Assembly: GCA_005862225.1 (NCBI GenBank)
Contig: SZXV01000010.1
Location: 186,001-250,000 of the forward strand
Direction of reading: 5' to 3'
DNA: 64,000 bases
Origin: Chlorobium sp.
Lineage (GTDB): Bacteria > Bacteroidota > Chlorobiia > Chlorobiales > Chlorobiaceae
Positions 17,367-26,565 of this stretch are shown piece after piece. Position 1 is the stretch's first letter; every line of letters begins with the position of its first letter. The translations under genes and the position numbers were made by a program. Below the pieces are notes generated by a model. The model searched no databases. It was not told the origin of the DNA and saw only the letters and a list, made by a program, of their open reading frames with translations.

Positions 17367-18862
17367 GCATGAAACCAGCAAATCCTGTCAAAAAGCGAGA
17401 CTTTTTCTTTACAGATTGGTCGGTCATGAGTTTGCGGAACCGGATTGCATTTTATTATACCAGTGCGACCGCAGTTTTAATTGCCCTGATGTTTACAAGC
17501 ATCTATTTTATGGTTGAAAGTGTCGTCTACAGGCAATTTGATGATGAGATAAGAAATCAGATTTCAGCAATTCTTTCAGAGTCACATATTTCAGCTCATG
17601 ATTTTAAAGGGTTTGATAACATTAAAGAGATTGATAATGAAAATAACGATAACGACAATGACAATGACATAGATTCAAAAAAGAAAAAAAAGGTAAATGT
17701 TGATACTGACTTTGTTCAACTGGTGAACAAAAATGGCGAAATAGTCAATAAATCCACAAACCTTTCATGGTGCTCTCTCGCATTTAATCCTAATGAATCC
17801 GGAGCGACGTTTTTCAACAGTCACTTTGAGGGCTCTATGGTCCGGCAGGCTCAGATTCCTCTCATCAATAGCCAAGGGATAACAGAGGGCTACCTTATCT
17901 TTGCTGTTCCTGTAAAAAATGCGATTATTGTCCTGAATGATCTACGAGCTATTTTTTTATTTTCGTTTCCCGTTATTATTCTGACTCTTTTTGTCCTTAC
18001 CCGCCTCATCGCAGGCAAAAGCATCCGTCCTATTGAAAAGGTAATAGCAACGGCTGAAAAAATGTCACAGACAAATCTTGATCAGCGCATTCCGCTGCCC
18101 TATCATCATGATGAATTGTATCGTTTGTCGGCAACCATGAATGCGCTGCTCGACAGAATGGAGGATGCTTTTCAGCGCGAAAAAGATTTTACAGCAAATG
18201 CTTCGCACGAATTGAAGACACCCCTTTCGATTGTCAAGGGAACCCTTGAAGTACTGGTGCGCAAACCGAGAGAAAGAGAGCACTACGAAACAAGAATCCA
18301 GTTCTGCCTTAAAGAATTAAACCGTATGGCACGGTTAATCGACCAGTTACTTATGCTGGCGCGACATGAGAGCAACAAGATCAATCCTCGTATTGAGATG
18401 ATAGCACTCTACCCACATCTTGAGAGTGTGATTGAAAGAATGCGTCTGTCAGCATCAGCTAAAGGTATTGCTATAACTGTTGATCACACAGAAAACGACA
18501 GAATTGCTGCAGATACCGGTATGCTTGAAATAATTATAGAAAATATTCTTTCAAATGCAATCAAGTACTCACCATCAGGCTCATCGATATCCATAGTCAC
18601 AGAGCGCTCTGCCAATACACTTGTCTGTCGAATAACCGATCAGGGAATCGGTATCCCTGAAGAAAAACTGCTGGCTATTTTTGAGCGGTTTTACCGGGTT
18701 GATGAATCGAGAAACTCAGGTACCGGAGGGTTTGGCCTGGGATTATCGATCGTAAAAAAACTTGCAGACCTTCAGCAGATCAAGGTATCGGTGAGCAGCA
18801 AAGAAAACAGAGGAACAACATTTACCCTGATCTTTCCTGACGGGGTGACGAAGAGTTCGTAG
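17363..18862 (+). CDS. Sensor histidine kinase (HAMP-HisKA-HATPase)
   Basis: Membrane kinase of 499 residues. TM1 is at ~28-50, the periplasmic sensor at ~50-185 and TM2 at ~190-210. HAMP follows at ~212-265, HisKA contains His282 in ASHELKTPL, and the HATPase domain (N box ENILSNAIKYS, G1 DQGIGI, G2 GFGLGLSIVKK) ends the protein. The sensor carries an odd low-complexity insert of alternating Asn/Asp followed by Lys (about residues 92-113). CusS/CopS-like metal sensors have this architecture, but nothing here proves a ligand. Confidence 0.93.
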   Translation: MSMKPANPVKKRDFFFTDWSVMSLRNRIAFYYTSATAVLIALMFTSIYFMVESVVYRQFDDEIRNQISAILSESHISAHDFKGFDNIKEIDNENNDNDNDNDIDSKKKKKVNVDTDFVQLVNKNGEIVNKSTNLSWCSLAFNPNESGATFFNSHFEGSMVRQAQIPLINSQGITEGYLIFAVPVKNAIIVLNDLRAIFLFSFPVIILTLFVLTRLIAGKSIRPIEKVIATAEKMSQTNLDQRIPLPYHHDELYRLSATMNALLDRMEDAFQREKDFTANASHELKTPLSIVKGTLEVLVRKPREREHYETRIQFCLKELNRMARLIDQLLMLARHESNKINPRIEMIALYPHLESVIERMRLSASAKGIAITVDHTENDRIAADTGMLEIIIENILSNAIKYSPSGSSISIVTERSANTLVCRITDQGIGIPEEKLLAIFERFYRVDESRNSGTGGFGLGLSIVKKLADLQQIKVSVSSKENRGTTFTLIFPDGVTKSS

Positions 18863-18882
18863 GTTTTTGTTCCTGAAAAACC
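18862..18882. terminator. Weak bidirectional hairpin between convergent genes
   Basis: GGTTTTT (18862-18868) pairs with AAAAACC (18876-18882) around a 7-nt loop. It fills the whole 21-base gap between the kinase stop and the radical SAM gene stop. Confidence 0.5.
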
Positions 18883-18883
18883 T

Positions 18884-19843
18884 TCAGCCAACACTATCCT
18901 TGATCACCCAGTATGGCTCACCATGATGCTCAACACGATTGAACCGCCCGGAGGCAAAGAACTCAACCATGAGATCATCTGTCTTTTTGGGTTCCTCGGG
19001 AAAACAGTCAGCAATCGCCTTATGCAGTTCACTCTGCTGAACCGGATGACGGGAGACAATGCCAGTAATCGCCTCAAGCATGTCGTGGGTATTACGAAGA
19101 TCCATATTTCCCTTGAGAGGATGAACAACCATCGCCGCTTGTGAGAGAATGGCAATCGCCTTCTCAAGGCGTTCATCAGAGGGTAACCGAATCTCCTGCT
19201 CGGGAGCAGGTCTGGTGGGAAGCACAAGGTGCACCATATCAGGTTTGATCTCTTCAAGAACATGCACAAGATCATTGAGAGCTTCATCGGTGTCGTTTAT
19301 TCCACCAAGCAGCATCACCTCAATCCAGAGGCGCCCTTTGTACTCCCGTCGAAAAGCTTTAAGCCCCTCTTTATGCTGAAGAAAGGTCAGCCCTGAGGCA
19401 GGACGATCAATCAGCTCATAGAGAACTTCTGATCCTGCATTGAGTGACGGAAGAACAGCATCAGCCTGAAACAGCTCCTCTCGGACTTCGGGAAGGTAAA
19501 GAAGCGAACCGTTGGTAATCACCGCGACAGGAATGGTGGTCAGCTTTTTTACCTCTGTAATCAGCCATCCGATTCCCTTGTACAGCAAGGTTTCACCAGA
19601 ACCAACAAAGGTAATCCAGTCAAGACGGTCGTTGACCTTGAGTGACTCACGTATCTCCTCCAGAATATCTTCACGGGGAAAAAATTCCTGCCGATCAGTA
19701 ACAAATTTCCTTGTTTTGCCCAACTGGCAATACATGCAGTTCCAGGTACAGCTTTTTGGAGGAAGCAAATCCACTCCCAGCGACTGCCCCAGGCGTTTTG
19801 ATGATACCGGCCCGAAAACATATTTCATGTTTGGTGATTTCAT
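18884..19843 (-). CDS. Radical SAM protein (COG0731/wyosine-synthetase-like)
   Basis: About 319 residues from the ATG at 19843; a longer frame runs back into the upstream gene but is unlikely. The [4Fe-4S] motif CTWNCMYCQ (~27-35) is the canonical CxxxCxxC, followed by FVGSGETLLYKG and VITNGSLL as SAM-binding strands. The fold resembles COG0731 proteins; in archaea these modify tRNA, but bacterial members are uncharacterised. The C-terminal ~90 residues (VSRHPVQQSELHKAI, DLMVEFFASGRF) look like a winged-helix. Start and stop are 7 bases apart from the pigment-carrier gene, suggesting co-translation. Confidence 0.85.
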   Translation of the reverse strand: MKSPNMKYVFGPVSSKRLGQSLGVDLLPPKSCTWNCMYCQLGKTRKFVTDRQEFFPREDILEEIRESLKVNDRLDWITFVGSGETLLYKGIGWLITEVKKLTTIPVAVITNGSLLYLPEVREELFQADAVLPSLNAGSEVLYELIDRPASGLTFLQHKEGLKAFRREYKGRLWIEVMLLGGINDTDEALNDLVHVLEEIKPDMVHLVLPTRPAPEQEIRLPSDERLEKAIAILSQAAMVVHPLKGNMDLRNTHDMLEAITGIVSRHPVQQSELHKAIADCFPEEPKKTDDLMVEFFASGRFNRVEHHGEPYWVIKDSVG

Positions 19844-19850
19844 TTTATCA

Positions 19851-21209
19851 TCAACCGGCCTTCGCACCAACGGCGAATTCCGACATTTTCGCTTCGCTCT
19901 CGGCCTCGAAAGCCTCCTTTGAAATATGGGGCAACAAGAGACTCGATGACGTAAACGCAATGATCTCAATAACAAATATAACGGCATAGGCCAACATGTG
20001 GTTGCCGGAGAGTGTGTAGATCACATCACGGATCACCCCTGCTCCGGAATGACCGATAAAGATGGCAAGGCTCTGGGCGGTACCCCAGAGGCCGATATAG
20101 ATACCGCTGCGACCCGCTGTCATGTTCATCATCATCGAGATGTTGGAAACACTTGCCGCACCGAGACCCATACCGGTCACCACAAGACCGATGCGAAGCA
20201 GTGACTGGTCGTGCATAAAACCTGCGGCAATGATGATGGCGAATCCGACAGCACTGAACGTATTACCGAAATACGCACCACGCTTGAACCCGATCCGTGA
20301 AAGAAGAAAGCCGGTAACAAGCATGAAAATGAGCTGCGTACCGCCCATCATCGGTTTGAACAGCTTGGTCGTTTCTGAAACCGGCATCCCGAACACTTCC
20401 GCACCAAAAGGATCCATGACAACTTCGTTGGCAAAGAGGGCAAAGATGGAGATAAAAATGTAGAAGGCGAACTGCAACGTCCTCGGAGAGGAGGAGAGCA
20501 GGCGCACCGACTGGGCAAAGCTGATGCTGTGCTTTCCCTTGCCCTGAGCGGTTCCCGTATTGCGGTTTTCCACTCCAAGAATGGCCACAAGCCCGAAACA
20601 TAGGGTGATGAGACCGCCGATTTCAGCCACCTGTGTCAACCGTTCAGGAGTAAAAACCTTCAGATAATTGCCAATGTTCCAGTTAGAAATGATAGCGGTC
20701 AGAACCATGAGAGTCCAGCTCGCTCCGGTTATCTTGCCGATATGCTCTTCGGGCACGACATCGGCAATCAGTGCGTAATAGGCAGTGGTCGCGACCTGCA
20801 GACCAAAACCGAACAGGAGAAAAATAAGGGCAAGCTTCCAAAGACCGACATCGGTCAGAAGAGCCGGCAGCATCTCTGAAAATGCCGTACCGCCTATCTT
20901 TACTTCATAGGCCGCCGTGGGTGAAAGCACGAAGGCAACAACGCAGCTCAACAGCCCGAGAAGGACGTAGGGCGTCCTGTGGTAACCGAAAACGCTGTGC
21001 CGGTCCGACATGTTGCCAATCCATACCTTGACGCCGAAAATGGCCAGAAGCTCCTTAAGGCTTATAAGCCCGAGTGCGATAGTTGCCGGCAGCAAAAGCT
21101 CCTTGATCATGACCCGGTTCAGGATATCCTGAATAAAACCGAGCATAAGGCCGAAACCCATCTGGAACATACAGAGACGTACCAGATTAAATGTCTTCAC
21201 GATCTTCAT
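19851..21209 (-). CDS. PucC/Bch2-family MFS (bacterio)chlorophyll carrier
   Basis: Twelve-helix major-facilitator protein of 452 residues. The start (LVRLCMFQMGFGLMLGFIQDILNRVMIKEL) and the loop WIGNMSDRHSVFGYHRTPYVLLG are characteristic of the PucC/LhaA/Bch2 group. That group handles bacteriochlorophyll or light-harvesting complex assembly. In a green sulfur bacterium it would act in the inner membrane on pigment delivery to the reaction centre or chlorosome; the exact substrate is inference. It is followed by the radical SAM gene. Confidence 0.88.
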   Translation of the reverse strand: MKIVKTFNLVRLCMFQMGFGLMLGFIQDILNRVMIKELLLPATIALGLISLKELLAIFGVKVWIGNMSDRHSVFGYHRTPYVLLGLLSCVVAFVLSPTAAYEVKIGGTAFSEMLPALLTDVGLWKLALIFLLFGFGLQVATTAYYALIADVVPEEHIGKITGASWTLMVLTAIISNWNIGNYLKVFTPERLTQVAEIGGLITLCFGLVAILGVENRNTGTAQGKGKHSISFAQSVRLLSSSPRTLQFAFYIFISIFALFANEVVMDPFGAEVFGMPVSETTKLFKPMMGGTQLIFMLVTGFLLSRIGFKRGAYFGNTFSAVGFAIIIAAGFMHDQSLLRIGLVVTGMGLGAASVSNISMMMNMTAGRSGIYIGLWGTAQSLAIFIGHSGAGVIRDVIYTLSGNHMLAYAVIFVIEIIAFTSSSLLLPHISKEAFEAESEAKMSEFAVGAKAG

Positions 21210-21295
21210 AAAACAGTGCTAATGATTTCGGAAATACCTGCCTGCTTGCACTCATAAGGAACAAATGGCACGTAATATAACAAAAAACCGGATGA

Positions 21296-23503
21296 TTACT
21301 GACGCAGGTGATCGTCCGTTCCACCCGAAATCATGGCCGCAAGACCGGTCAGCCTTTGAGAAGAGCGTTTGTTGCCTACAGCCGTGGCAAGCGCTTTTGG
21401 ATCACCAATGATCATCACCAGCTTTTTTGCTCTGGTTACGGCCGTATAGACAAGGTTGCGCTCAAGCATTGAAAAGTGCTGCATTGAGAGAGGTATCACC
21501 ACCGCCGGATACTCCGAGCCCTGGCTTTTATGAATGGTGATCGCATAAGCAAGCGCAATCTCCTCCAGCTCCCCCGACTCATAGAGCACCTCCCGTCCGT
21601 CATAAAGCACACTGATGGTAATCTCATCCTCGTCAACAGTCGCAATCTGCCCGATATCGCCATTGAAGACCTCCTTGTCGTAATTGTTGACCATCTGTAT
21701 CACCTTGTCGCCTTCAGCATAAGTGGTTTCATACCGGACAATTTTCCGGCGGGCATTCGGGTTCAGCCGCTCTTGCAGCAACATGTTCAGCGCCCTGGTT
21801 CCAAGCGGACCCTTGTTCATGGGAGTCAGCACCTGAATATCGTTAAGCCGATCCATCCCGAAACGCTCAGGAATACGTTCGGCCACCACAAGAAGAAGTC
21901 TGCGCTGAATATCCGCCGTACTCTCCGATGGGACGACGTAAAAATCAGAAAGCTCAGTTCCCGAGTTATGAGAAAGCGTACACTCTCCACGGTTGATACG
22001 GTGCGCATTGACAATAATCATTGAACTTTCAGCTTGCCGAAAAATTTCGGTCAAACGCACCACAGGAATGGCGCCCGAATTGATCATGTCGGCCAGCACA
22101 AATCCCGGCCCAACCGGTGGAAGCTGGTCAACATCACCCGCAAAAATCAGGGCTGAACGGCTTGAGATGGCCGCCAGAAGGCGGTTCATCAGCACCACAT
22201 CAATCATCGATGCCTCATCAACAATCACCAGATCAGCTTCAAGAGGATTCGAGTAACCACGTCTGAAGTCGCGCAGAAAGGGATCAAACTCAAGCAGACG
22301 ATGGATGGTTTTTGCCTCCATGCCGGTCGCCTCCGAAAGTCTCTTGGCCGCTCTGCCTGTTGGAGCACAAAGAAGCACCTTCAGCTCATCCCCTTCAAGA
22401 ATATCAAGAATGGTGTTGATGATGGTGGTTTTACCGACACCAGGGCCGCCGGTAATGACGATAAACTTGCTCGACAGCGCAAGCGACACTGCACTGCGCT
22501 GCGAATCCGACAATTCAATGGATGACCTCTTTTCTGCCTGCGGAATCACTTTTTCCGAATCAAGGTCCTTCCATGGAAGCGGCCCCTGCATGATACGGCG
22601 GATGCTTTTGGCAACCCCTGTCTCGGCACGAAAAAGTGAAACCATGTAGTAACTTTTTTTGCCCTCCTCCTCGACAACAACGATGGTGCCAATGGAGAGT
22701 TCCTGCCGGAGCGCATCTTCCAGAACCGATTCAGGCATGGTCAACAGCCTCCGGCAGGCAGCAAGCAGCATTGCTTCAGGCACCTTGCAGTGCCCCTCAA
22801 GGGAAAGCTCCTGAAGCGTATAACCAATGCCCGCCCGAGCACGCAACGGCGAATCCATGGGTATGCCGATGTTCCGGGCAATCTGGTCGGCACTTTTAAA
22901 ACCGATTCCGGGGATATCATGAATAAGGCGGTAGGGATTGGCGCTCACTATAGCCACCGCATCATCACCATAGACACGAAAAATTCTGGCGATTCGAGAC
23001 GTGCTCACACCGTGTGAATGAAGGAAGAGCATAATCTTTTTAATCGCCTTCTGCTCCGCCCAGCCAGCAACAATCTGCTGCAACTTTTTTTTGCCAATGC
23101 CGGGAAGCGCAAGCAATTCGTCGGGATTATCCTCAATAACCGTGAAGACCTCCATTCCGTAAGCCTTCACCAGCACCTTCGCCAGATGTTGACCAATCCC
23201 CTTGACCATGCCGGAGGAGAGATATTTCGTGATGCCCTCAAGCGTATCAGGAGGAATAACGACGAGATGCGTTGCCTTGAACTGGATCCCCCAAGTCTTG
23301 TCGTTCTGCCAGCCGCCGACGGCTTCGATATGTTGACCCTCATTGACCGCAGCAATACAACCCACAACGGTTACTGACTCACGTTCACCTGTTCTGACAA
23401 GACGGAGTACCGAAAAGCCGGATGTTTCGCTGAAAAAGGTCACCTTCTCGATGACGCCGGTAATGCGCTCCTGACCGGGCGAGAGGGTGGGGCTTTCAGT
23501 CAT
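21296..23503 (-). CDS. recD2: RecD2-type ATP-dependent DNA helicase
   Basis: Superfamily 1B 5'-3' helicase, about 735 residues from the ATG at 23503 (MTESPTLSPGQERITG), the normal RecD2 length. The frame could extend 42 residues upstream but without family similarity. The N-terminal OB region and helix-hairpin-helix motifs (LLALPGIGKKKLQ, IPGIGFKSADQIA) precede Walker A ITGGPGVGKTT, Walker B DLVIVDEASMID, and the C-terminal UvrD_C2 block AYAITIHKSQGSEYPAV. It probably acts in DNA repair without RecBC. No partner gene is adjacent. Confidence 0.94.
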   Translation of the reverse strand: MTESPTLSPGQERITGVIEKVTFFSETSGFSVLRLVRTGERESVTVVGCIAAVNEGQHIEAVGGWQNDKTWGIQFKATHLVVIPPDTLEGITKYLSSGMVKGIGQHLAKVLVKAYGMEVFTVIEDNPDELLALPGIGKKKLQQIVAGWAEQKAIKKIMLFLHSHGVSTSRIARIFRVYGDDAVAIVSANPYRLIHDIPGIGFKSADQIARNIGIPMDSPLRARAGIGYTLQELSLEGHCKVPEAMLLAACRRLLTMPESVLEDALRQELSIGTIVVVEEEGKKSYYMVSLFRAETGVAKSIRRIMQGPLPWKDLDSEKVIPQAEKRSSIELSDSQRSAVSLALSSKFIVITGGPGVGKTTIINTILDILEGDELKVLLCAPTGRAAKRLSEATGMEAKTIHRLLEFDPFLRDFRRGYSNPLEADLVIVDEASMIDVVLMNRLLAAISSRSALIFAGDVDQLPPVGPGFVLADMINSGAIPVVRLTEIFRQAESSMIIVNAHRINRGECTLSHNSGTELSDFYVVPSESTADIQRRLLLVVAERIPERFGMDRLNDIQVLTPMNKGPLGTRALNMLLQERLNPNARRKIVRYETTYAEGDKVIQMVNNYDKEVFNGDIGQIATVDEDEITISVLYDGREVLYESGELEEIALAYAITIHKSQGSEYPAVVIPLSMQHFSMLERNLVYTAVTRAKKLVMIIGDPKALATAVGNKRSSQRLTGLAAMISGGTDDHLRQ

Positions 23504-24048
23504 GCACGAACATCTTTGGTTTTCCCTGAAAAAATCAAAACTTCTTTGGAACTTAACCCAAACATCGGAAAGTTCAAGGCCCCAGAAAGATGATCGCATC
23601 AGAAATAAACAATCAGCAAAATTCAGCATTTTCAGTTGAAGGGAAGCTGAAGCTCAAGCATGGAAACGCAAAATAGAGAAGACCATTCACATCAGGATTG
23701 CGATCTTGCTTTGACAGACCGCACGTGGGCATACGAAGGTGATCCATAAATTATGAGACCGGGAGTGATTCAAAAACATAGGGAGAGTCAGAACAATGAT
23801 GCATGCCAGCATCTCGTAAACACTGCCATGCAGGAATGACAGCAATCCTCAGCAGCTCTTCCCTCTCGCTGCATCGCTGCATAGGATCCCGCCATATCCG
23901 GATCAGGAGAAAGCCGATTTTGGTTGCTCCAGAAAGAGAGTAAAACTTTTGCCCCCCGGCAATAATCAGGCGAGCGTCGCCAACAATCCCCTTGCTTTAT
24001 CCAACCAAAATAAGTATCTACATTGTATAAATAAAATGGAGCACATAT
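23504..24048. other. Gene-free interval with decayed coding traces
   Basis: About 545 bases between recD2 and mazE. Minus-strand translation around 23800-24000 gives broken protein-like pieces in different frames (e.g. LDKARGLLATLA, then KIGFLLIRIW), which suggests a dead gene I cannot identify. No RNA gene or terminator was recognised. Confidence 0.4.
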
Positions 24049-24291
24049 ATGCTGACAAAGGTTCAAAAATGGGGTAACAGTCTGGCATTGAGAATACCAA
24101 AAACCTATGCACTTGAGGCCAAGCTGGAAAACGACTCTGATGTAGATATCTCAATGGTCGAGGGACAACTTGTTATCCGTCCAATCGTCACCATCAACCC
24201 GGATCTCGCTCATCTGCTTTCCGGCATTACTGAAAATAATCTGCATAACGAATTCGACACCGGTGAGGTTGTCGGCAACGAAAACTGGTGA
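24049..24291 (+). CDS. mazE: MazE-type antitoxin (AbrB fold)
   Basis: A protein of 80 residues. The N-terminal swapped-hairpin AbrB/MazE DNA-binding domain reads VQKWGNSLALRIPK...VDISMVEGQLVIRP (residues 4-47). The acidic C-terminal tail (GITENNLHNEFDTGEV) would neutralise the toxin. ATGGAGC about 7 bases ahead of the ATG gives a ribosome-binding site. It overlaps the toxin gene and is expected to repress its own promoter. Confidence 0.92.
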   Translation: MLTKVQKWGNSLALRIPKTYALEAKLENDSDVDISMVEGQLVIRPIVTINPDLAHLLSGITENNLHNEFDTGEVVGNENW

Positions 24292-24632
24292 TCTTTATGG
24301 CTTACACTCCCGATCGTGGGGATCTGGTATGGATTGCATTTAATCCACAAGTTGGACATGAACAGGCTGGACGTCGTCCTGCGTTGGTACTCTCTCCGGC
24401 TGCATACAACTCCAAAGTTGGTTTGGCGCTTCTTTGCCCCATTACCACACGGATTAAAGGATATCCTTTTGAAGTGCTACTTCCTGAAGGGTTGAAAATC
24501 AATGGAGCGGTGTTATCTGACCAGATAAAAAGTCTTGACTGGAAAGTCAGGCAAGCTGAGTTTATTTGCCAGTTGCCAACAGCAGCATTTGATGAAGTGC
24601 TGCAAAAGCTCAATGCCTTATTGTGTTTATAG
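24288..24632 (+). CDS. mazF: MazF-type endoribonuclease toxin
   Basis: A protein of 114 residues from GTG 24288, or 111 from ATG 24297 (MAYTPDRGDLVW). The PemK/MazF fold shows the motifs RGDLVWIAFNPQVGHEQAGRRPALVLS, where the Arg/Gln-rich loop holds catalytic residues, PITTRIKGYPFEV, and SDQIKSLDW. It cleaves mRNA at short sequence motifs until bound by MazE. The GTGA overlap with mazE couples translation. All expected motifs are intact, so the module looks functional. Confidence 0.93.
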   Translation: MIFMAYTPDRGDLVWIAFNPQVGHEQAGRRPALVLSPAAYNSKVGLALLCPITTRIKGYPFEVLLPEGLKINGAVLSDQIKSLDWKVRQAEFICQLPTAAFDEVLQKLNALLCL

Positions 24633-24662
24633 AACAATTTTGCCCTTTTTATGACCGGCCTT

Positions 24663-25103
24663 CTATCCAGGAACCAGCTCTCCCCATCCTGCAACAACCC
24701 TGCCAAACTCTTCCTGAAATGCCGGTCGGCGGATGTTATCACCCTTCACCTTACCAGCAAACGATTTCCATCTGGCTTCATCCTTGATGACATCAACCAT
24801 CATAGAGCGAACTTTAACCATAACTCCAGCTTGCCTTGCATACTCCTTGCGTTGAGCATTACTGTTCAGATTACCGAGACCGGATTTATAGTAAGAGAGA
24901 ATCTGTTCGGGAAAACGCTGTTCGAGTTGTTTCGCTGCCTGGAGTTCAGTGCCTGAATCGCCTGCATAAGAGGGATAATTGCACGTGGGCAATATTGCCA
25001 ATGCCTCTTCGTATTCCTCTCGCTGCATCCGTATCTTGAGACGCTCCGAGCCTCTTCTTCAACCTCTGACTCCTCCAGTATTTCCTGGATCTCCTGCCAT
25101 AAT
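24663..25103 (-). pseudogene. C-terminal remnant of a SWIM/DUF6880-like protein
   Basis: The last ~120 residues (YEEALAILPTCNYPS..., QRKEYARQAGVMVKVRSMM, FQEEFGRVVAGW) resemble the helical C-terminus seen in SWIM zinc-finger and DUF6880-type proteins. About 25 bases upstream of the apparent start the coding continues in another frame (WQEIQEILEESEVEEEA), showing a frameshift near 25050. Everything further upstream is gone. It is a degraded fragment next to MazEF. Confidence 0.6.
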
Positions 25104-25115
25104 AATCATCAACTA

Positions 25116-25134
25116 CCCGGCAGCAAAGCTGCGG
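25116..25134. repeat. Small GC palindrome, REP-like
   Basis: CCGGCAGC-AAA-GCTGCGG is a short imperfect palindrome followed downstream by GAATTC. It resembles the REP-like elements at 28146, 44014 and 44065 but is the weakest of the four. Confidence 0.3.
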
Positions 25135-25212
25135 AGTAAGAATTCATATTTAAGAATTCATTCACGAAGCACCGCTTTGCGTCATAGATGTTAACGCCAA
25201 ACACCAGAACAT

Positions 25213-26388
25213 TCAGACTTCCAGAAACACAATATCATCCGGAAGATCACTCAACCTCTGGCCTCCATCATCAGTAACAATAAAAGTATTTTCAATACCA
25301 ATAACTCCTTTCCCCGGAATAACAAACTTTGGCTCAACGGCAATCACCTGACCAGCCTGCAATGGCGCTGTAAATCCTTTCGCAAGCACAGGCAGTTCAT
25401 CGAGTTCCAGGCCCACGCCATGTCCGACAAATTTTGCCTGTTCACCCGGCATACCCATAAAGCATGAGCCCAATCCTGCCTTGTCAGCCATTGATGCGGC
25501 GGCAAGAAAGAGTTCTTCGCTGATTGCGCCGGGTTTCATCGCCTGACTCACCATCTCCTGGATATCGATGGCAACGTCAAACGCCCGTTGCAATTCAGCA
25601 TCAAGCGAACCGATAACAAACATGCGGGTCATGTCGGCAATATATCCATTGAAGACCCCGGCGTAATCCAGAAGAATCGGTTTGTTGACGAGAATCTCAT
25701 CATAGGAAGCCCCATGAGGCGAGGCGCTTGACAAGCCCTTGCCGGTTACCGGGCCATCAAAAAATCCACCATCTGCCCCTCCACTGGAAGAGACTGCCAG
25801 ACCAAAGAAAAGTTCCTGGTTAAACGCCCGCATCCTTACATATCCCTCATGCCCTGCCTTGCGAAGACGATATTCCATTTCGGCAGAAAGATCAAGTTCT
25901 CGCATTCCTGCCTTTAAAAACTGAGGCACCTCGGCAAAAACCGAGGCAAGCTTGCCAGCACTCTTCCTTAGCTGCTCAAGCTCAAAGGGAGATTTAACCG
26001 ATCTGAGTTCACGAATCATCATTGAGATATCCACAAAAGTACGCCCTGGCAGCGCCCGACTATAGTAGGTGTGCTGCTGAACCGGAATGGCGTCAAAGGT
26101 CATTCCAATAGTGAGATACGCCTCACTGAAAACAGAGGCAAATTCCTTGCTTGAGGGAAAAGGACGGATATCGGCAATCGGACTCTCCTCCCTTGCCCGA
26201 GAGAGGCTTTTGCGAACCAGGAGCAAAGGTTGGCCATCTGCCGGAATCCAGAGTATGGCATTCTGGCGGGTACCGGTGAAATAGTAGATATCAATCGGCA
26301 GAACAAGGAGAGCTGCCTGCACACCCTTGTTCCTGAGCATTTCCTGCAAACGGAATACCCGCTGTTGTGATTCTTTTTCTGTCAGCAT
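25213..26388 (-). CDS. Xaa-Pro aminopeptidase-like M24 metallopeptidase
   Basis: A protein of 391 residues. The N-terminal creatinase-like domain (~1-140, LLVLPIDIYYFTGTRQNAILW) is followed by the pita-bread catalytic domain. Metal ligands are visible as Asp in ILLDYAGVFNGYIADMTRMF (~240-260), His in VGHGVGLELDELP and Glu in VIAVEPKF and GIENTFIV. It is predicted to remove N-terminal residues ahead of proline in cytoplasmic peptides. It diverges from the adenosine deaminase gene. Confidence 0.9.
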   Translation of the reverse strand: MLTEKESQQRVFRLQEMLRNKGVQAALLVLPIDIYYFTGTRQNAILWIPADGQPLLLVRKSLSRAREESPIADIRPFPSSKEFASVFSEAYLTIGMTFDAIPVQQHTYYSRALPGRTFVDISMMIRELRSVKSPFELEQLRKSAGKLASVFAEVPQFLKAGMRELDLSAEMEYRLRKAGHEGYVRMRAFNQELFFGLAVSSSGGADGGFFDGPVTGKGLSSASPHGASYDEILVNKPILLDYAGVFNGYIADMTRMFVIGSLDAELQRAFDVAIDIQEMVSQAMKPGAISEELFLAAASMADKAGLGSCFMGMPGEQAKFVGHGVGLELDELPVLAKGFTAPLQAGQVIAVEPKFVIPGKGVIGIENTFIVTDDGGQRLSDLPDDIVFLEV

Positions 26389-26565
26389 GGTTGGTTCCTG
26401 GATTTAATTCTTTCAGTTTCGGAAAATCATCAAATATACCGTTTCCACAAGGCAGGCAAAAGAAATTTTGATGCTCTTATGTATATATTGGCTGTAGCAC
26501 TTGCGCTGATCAATACATCGCAAGGGATGGTCAAATCTCATGCAGACAACCATCGAAACATCACC

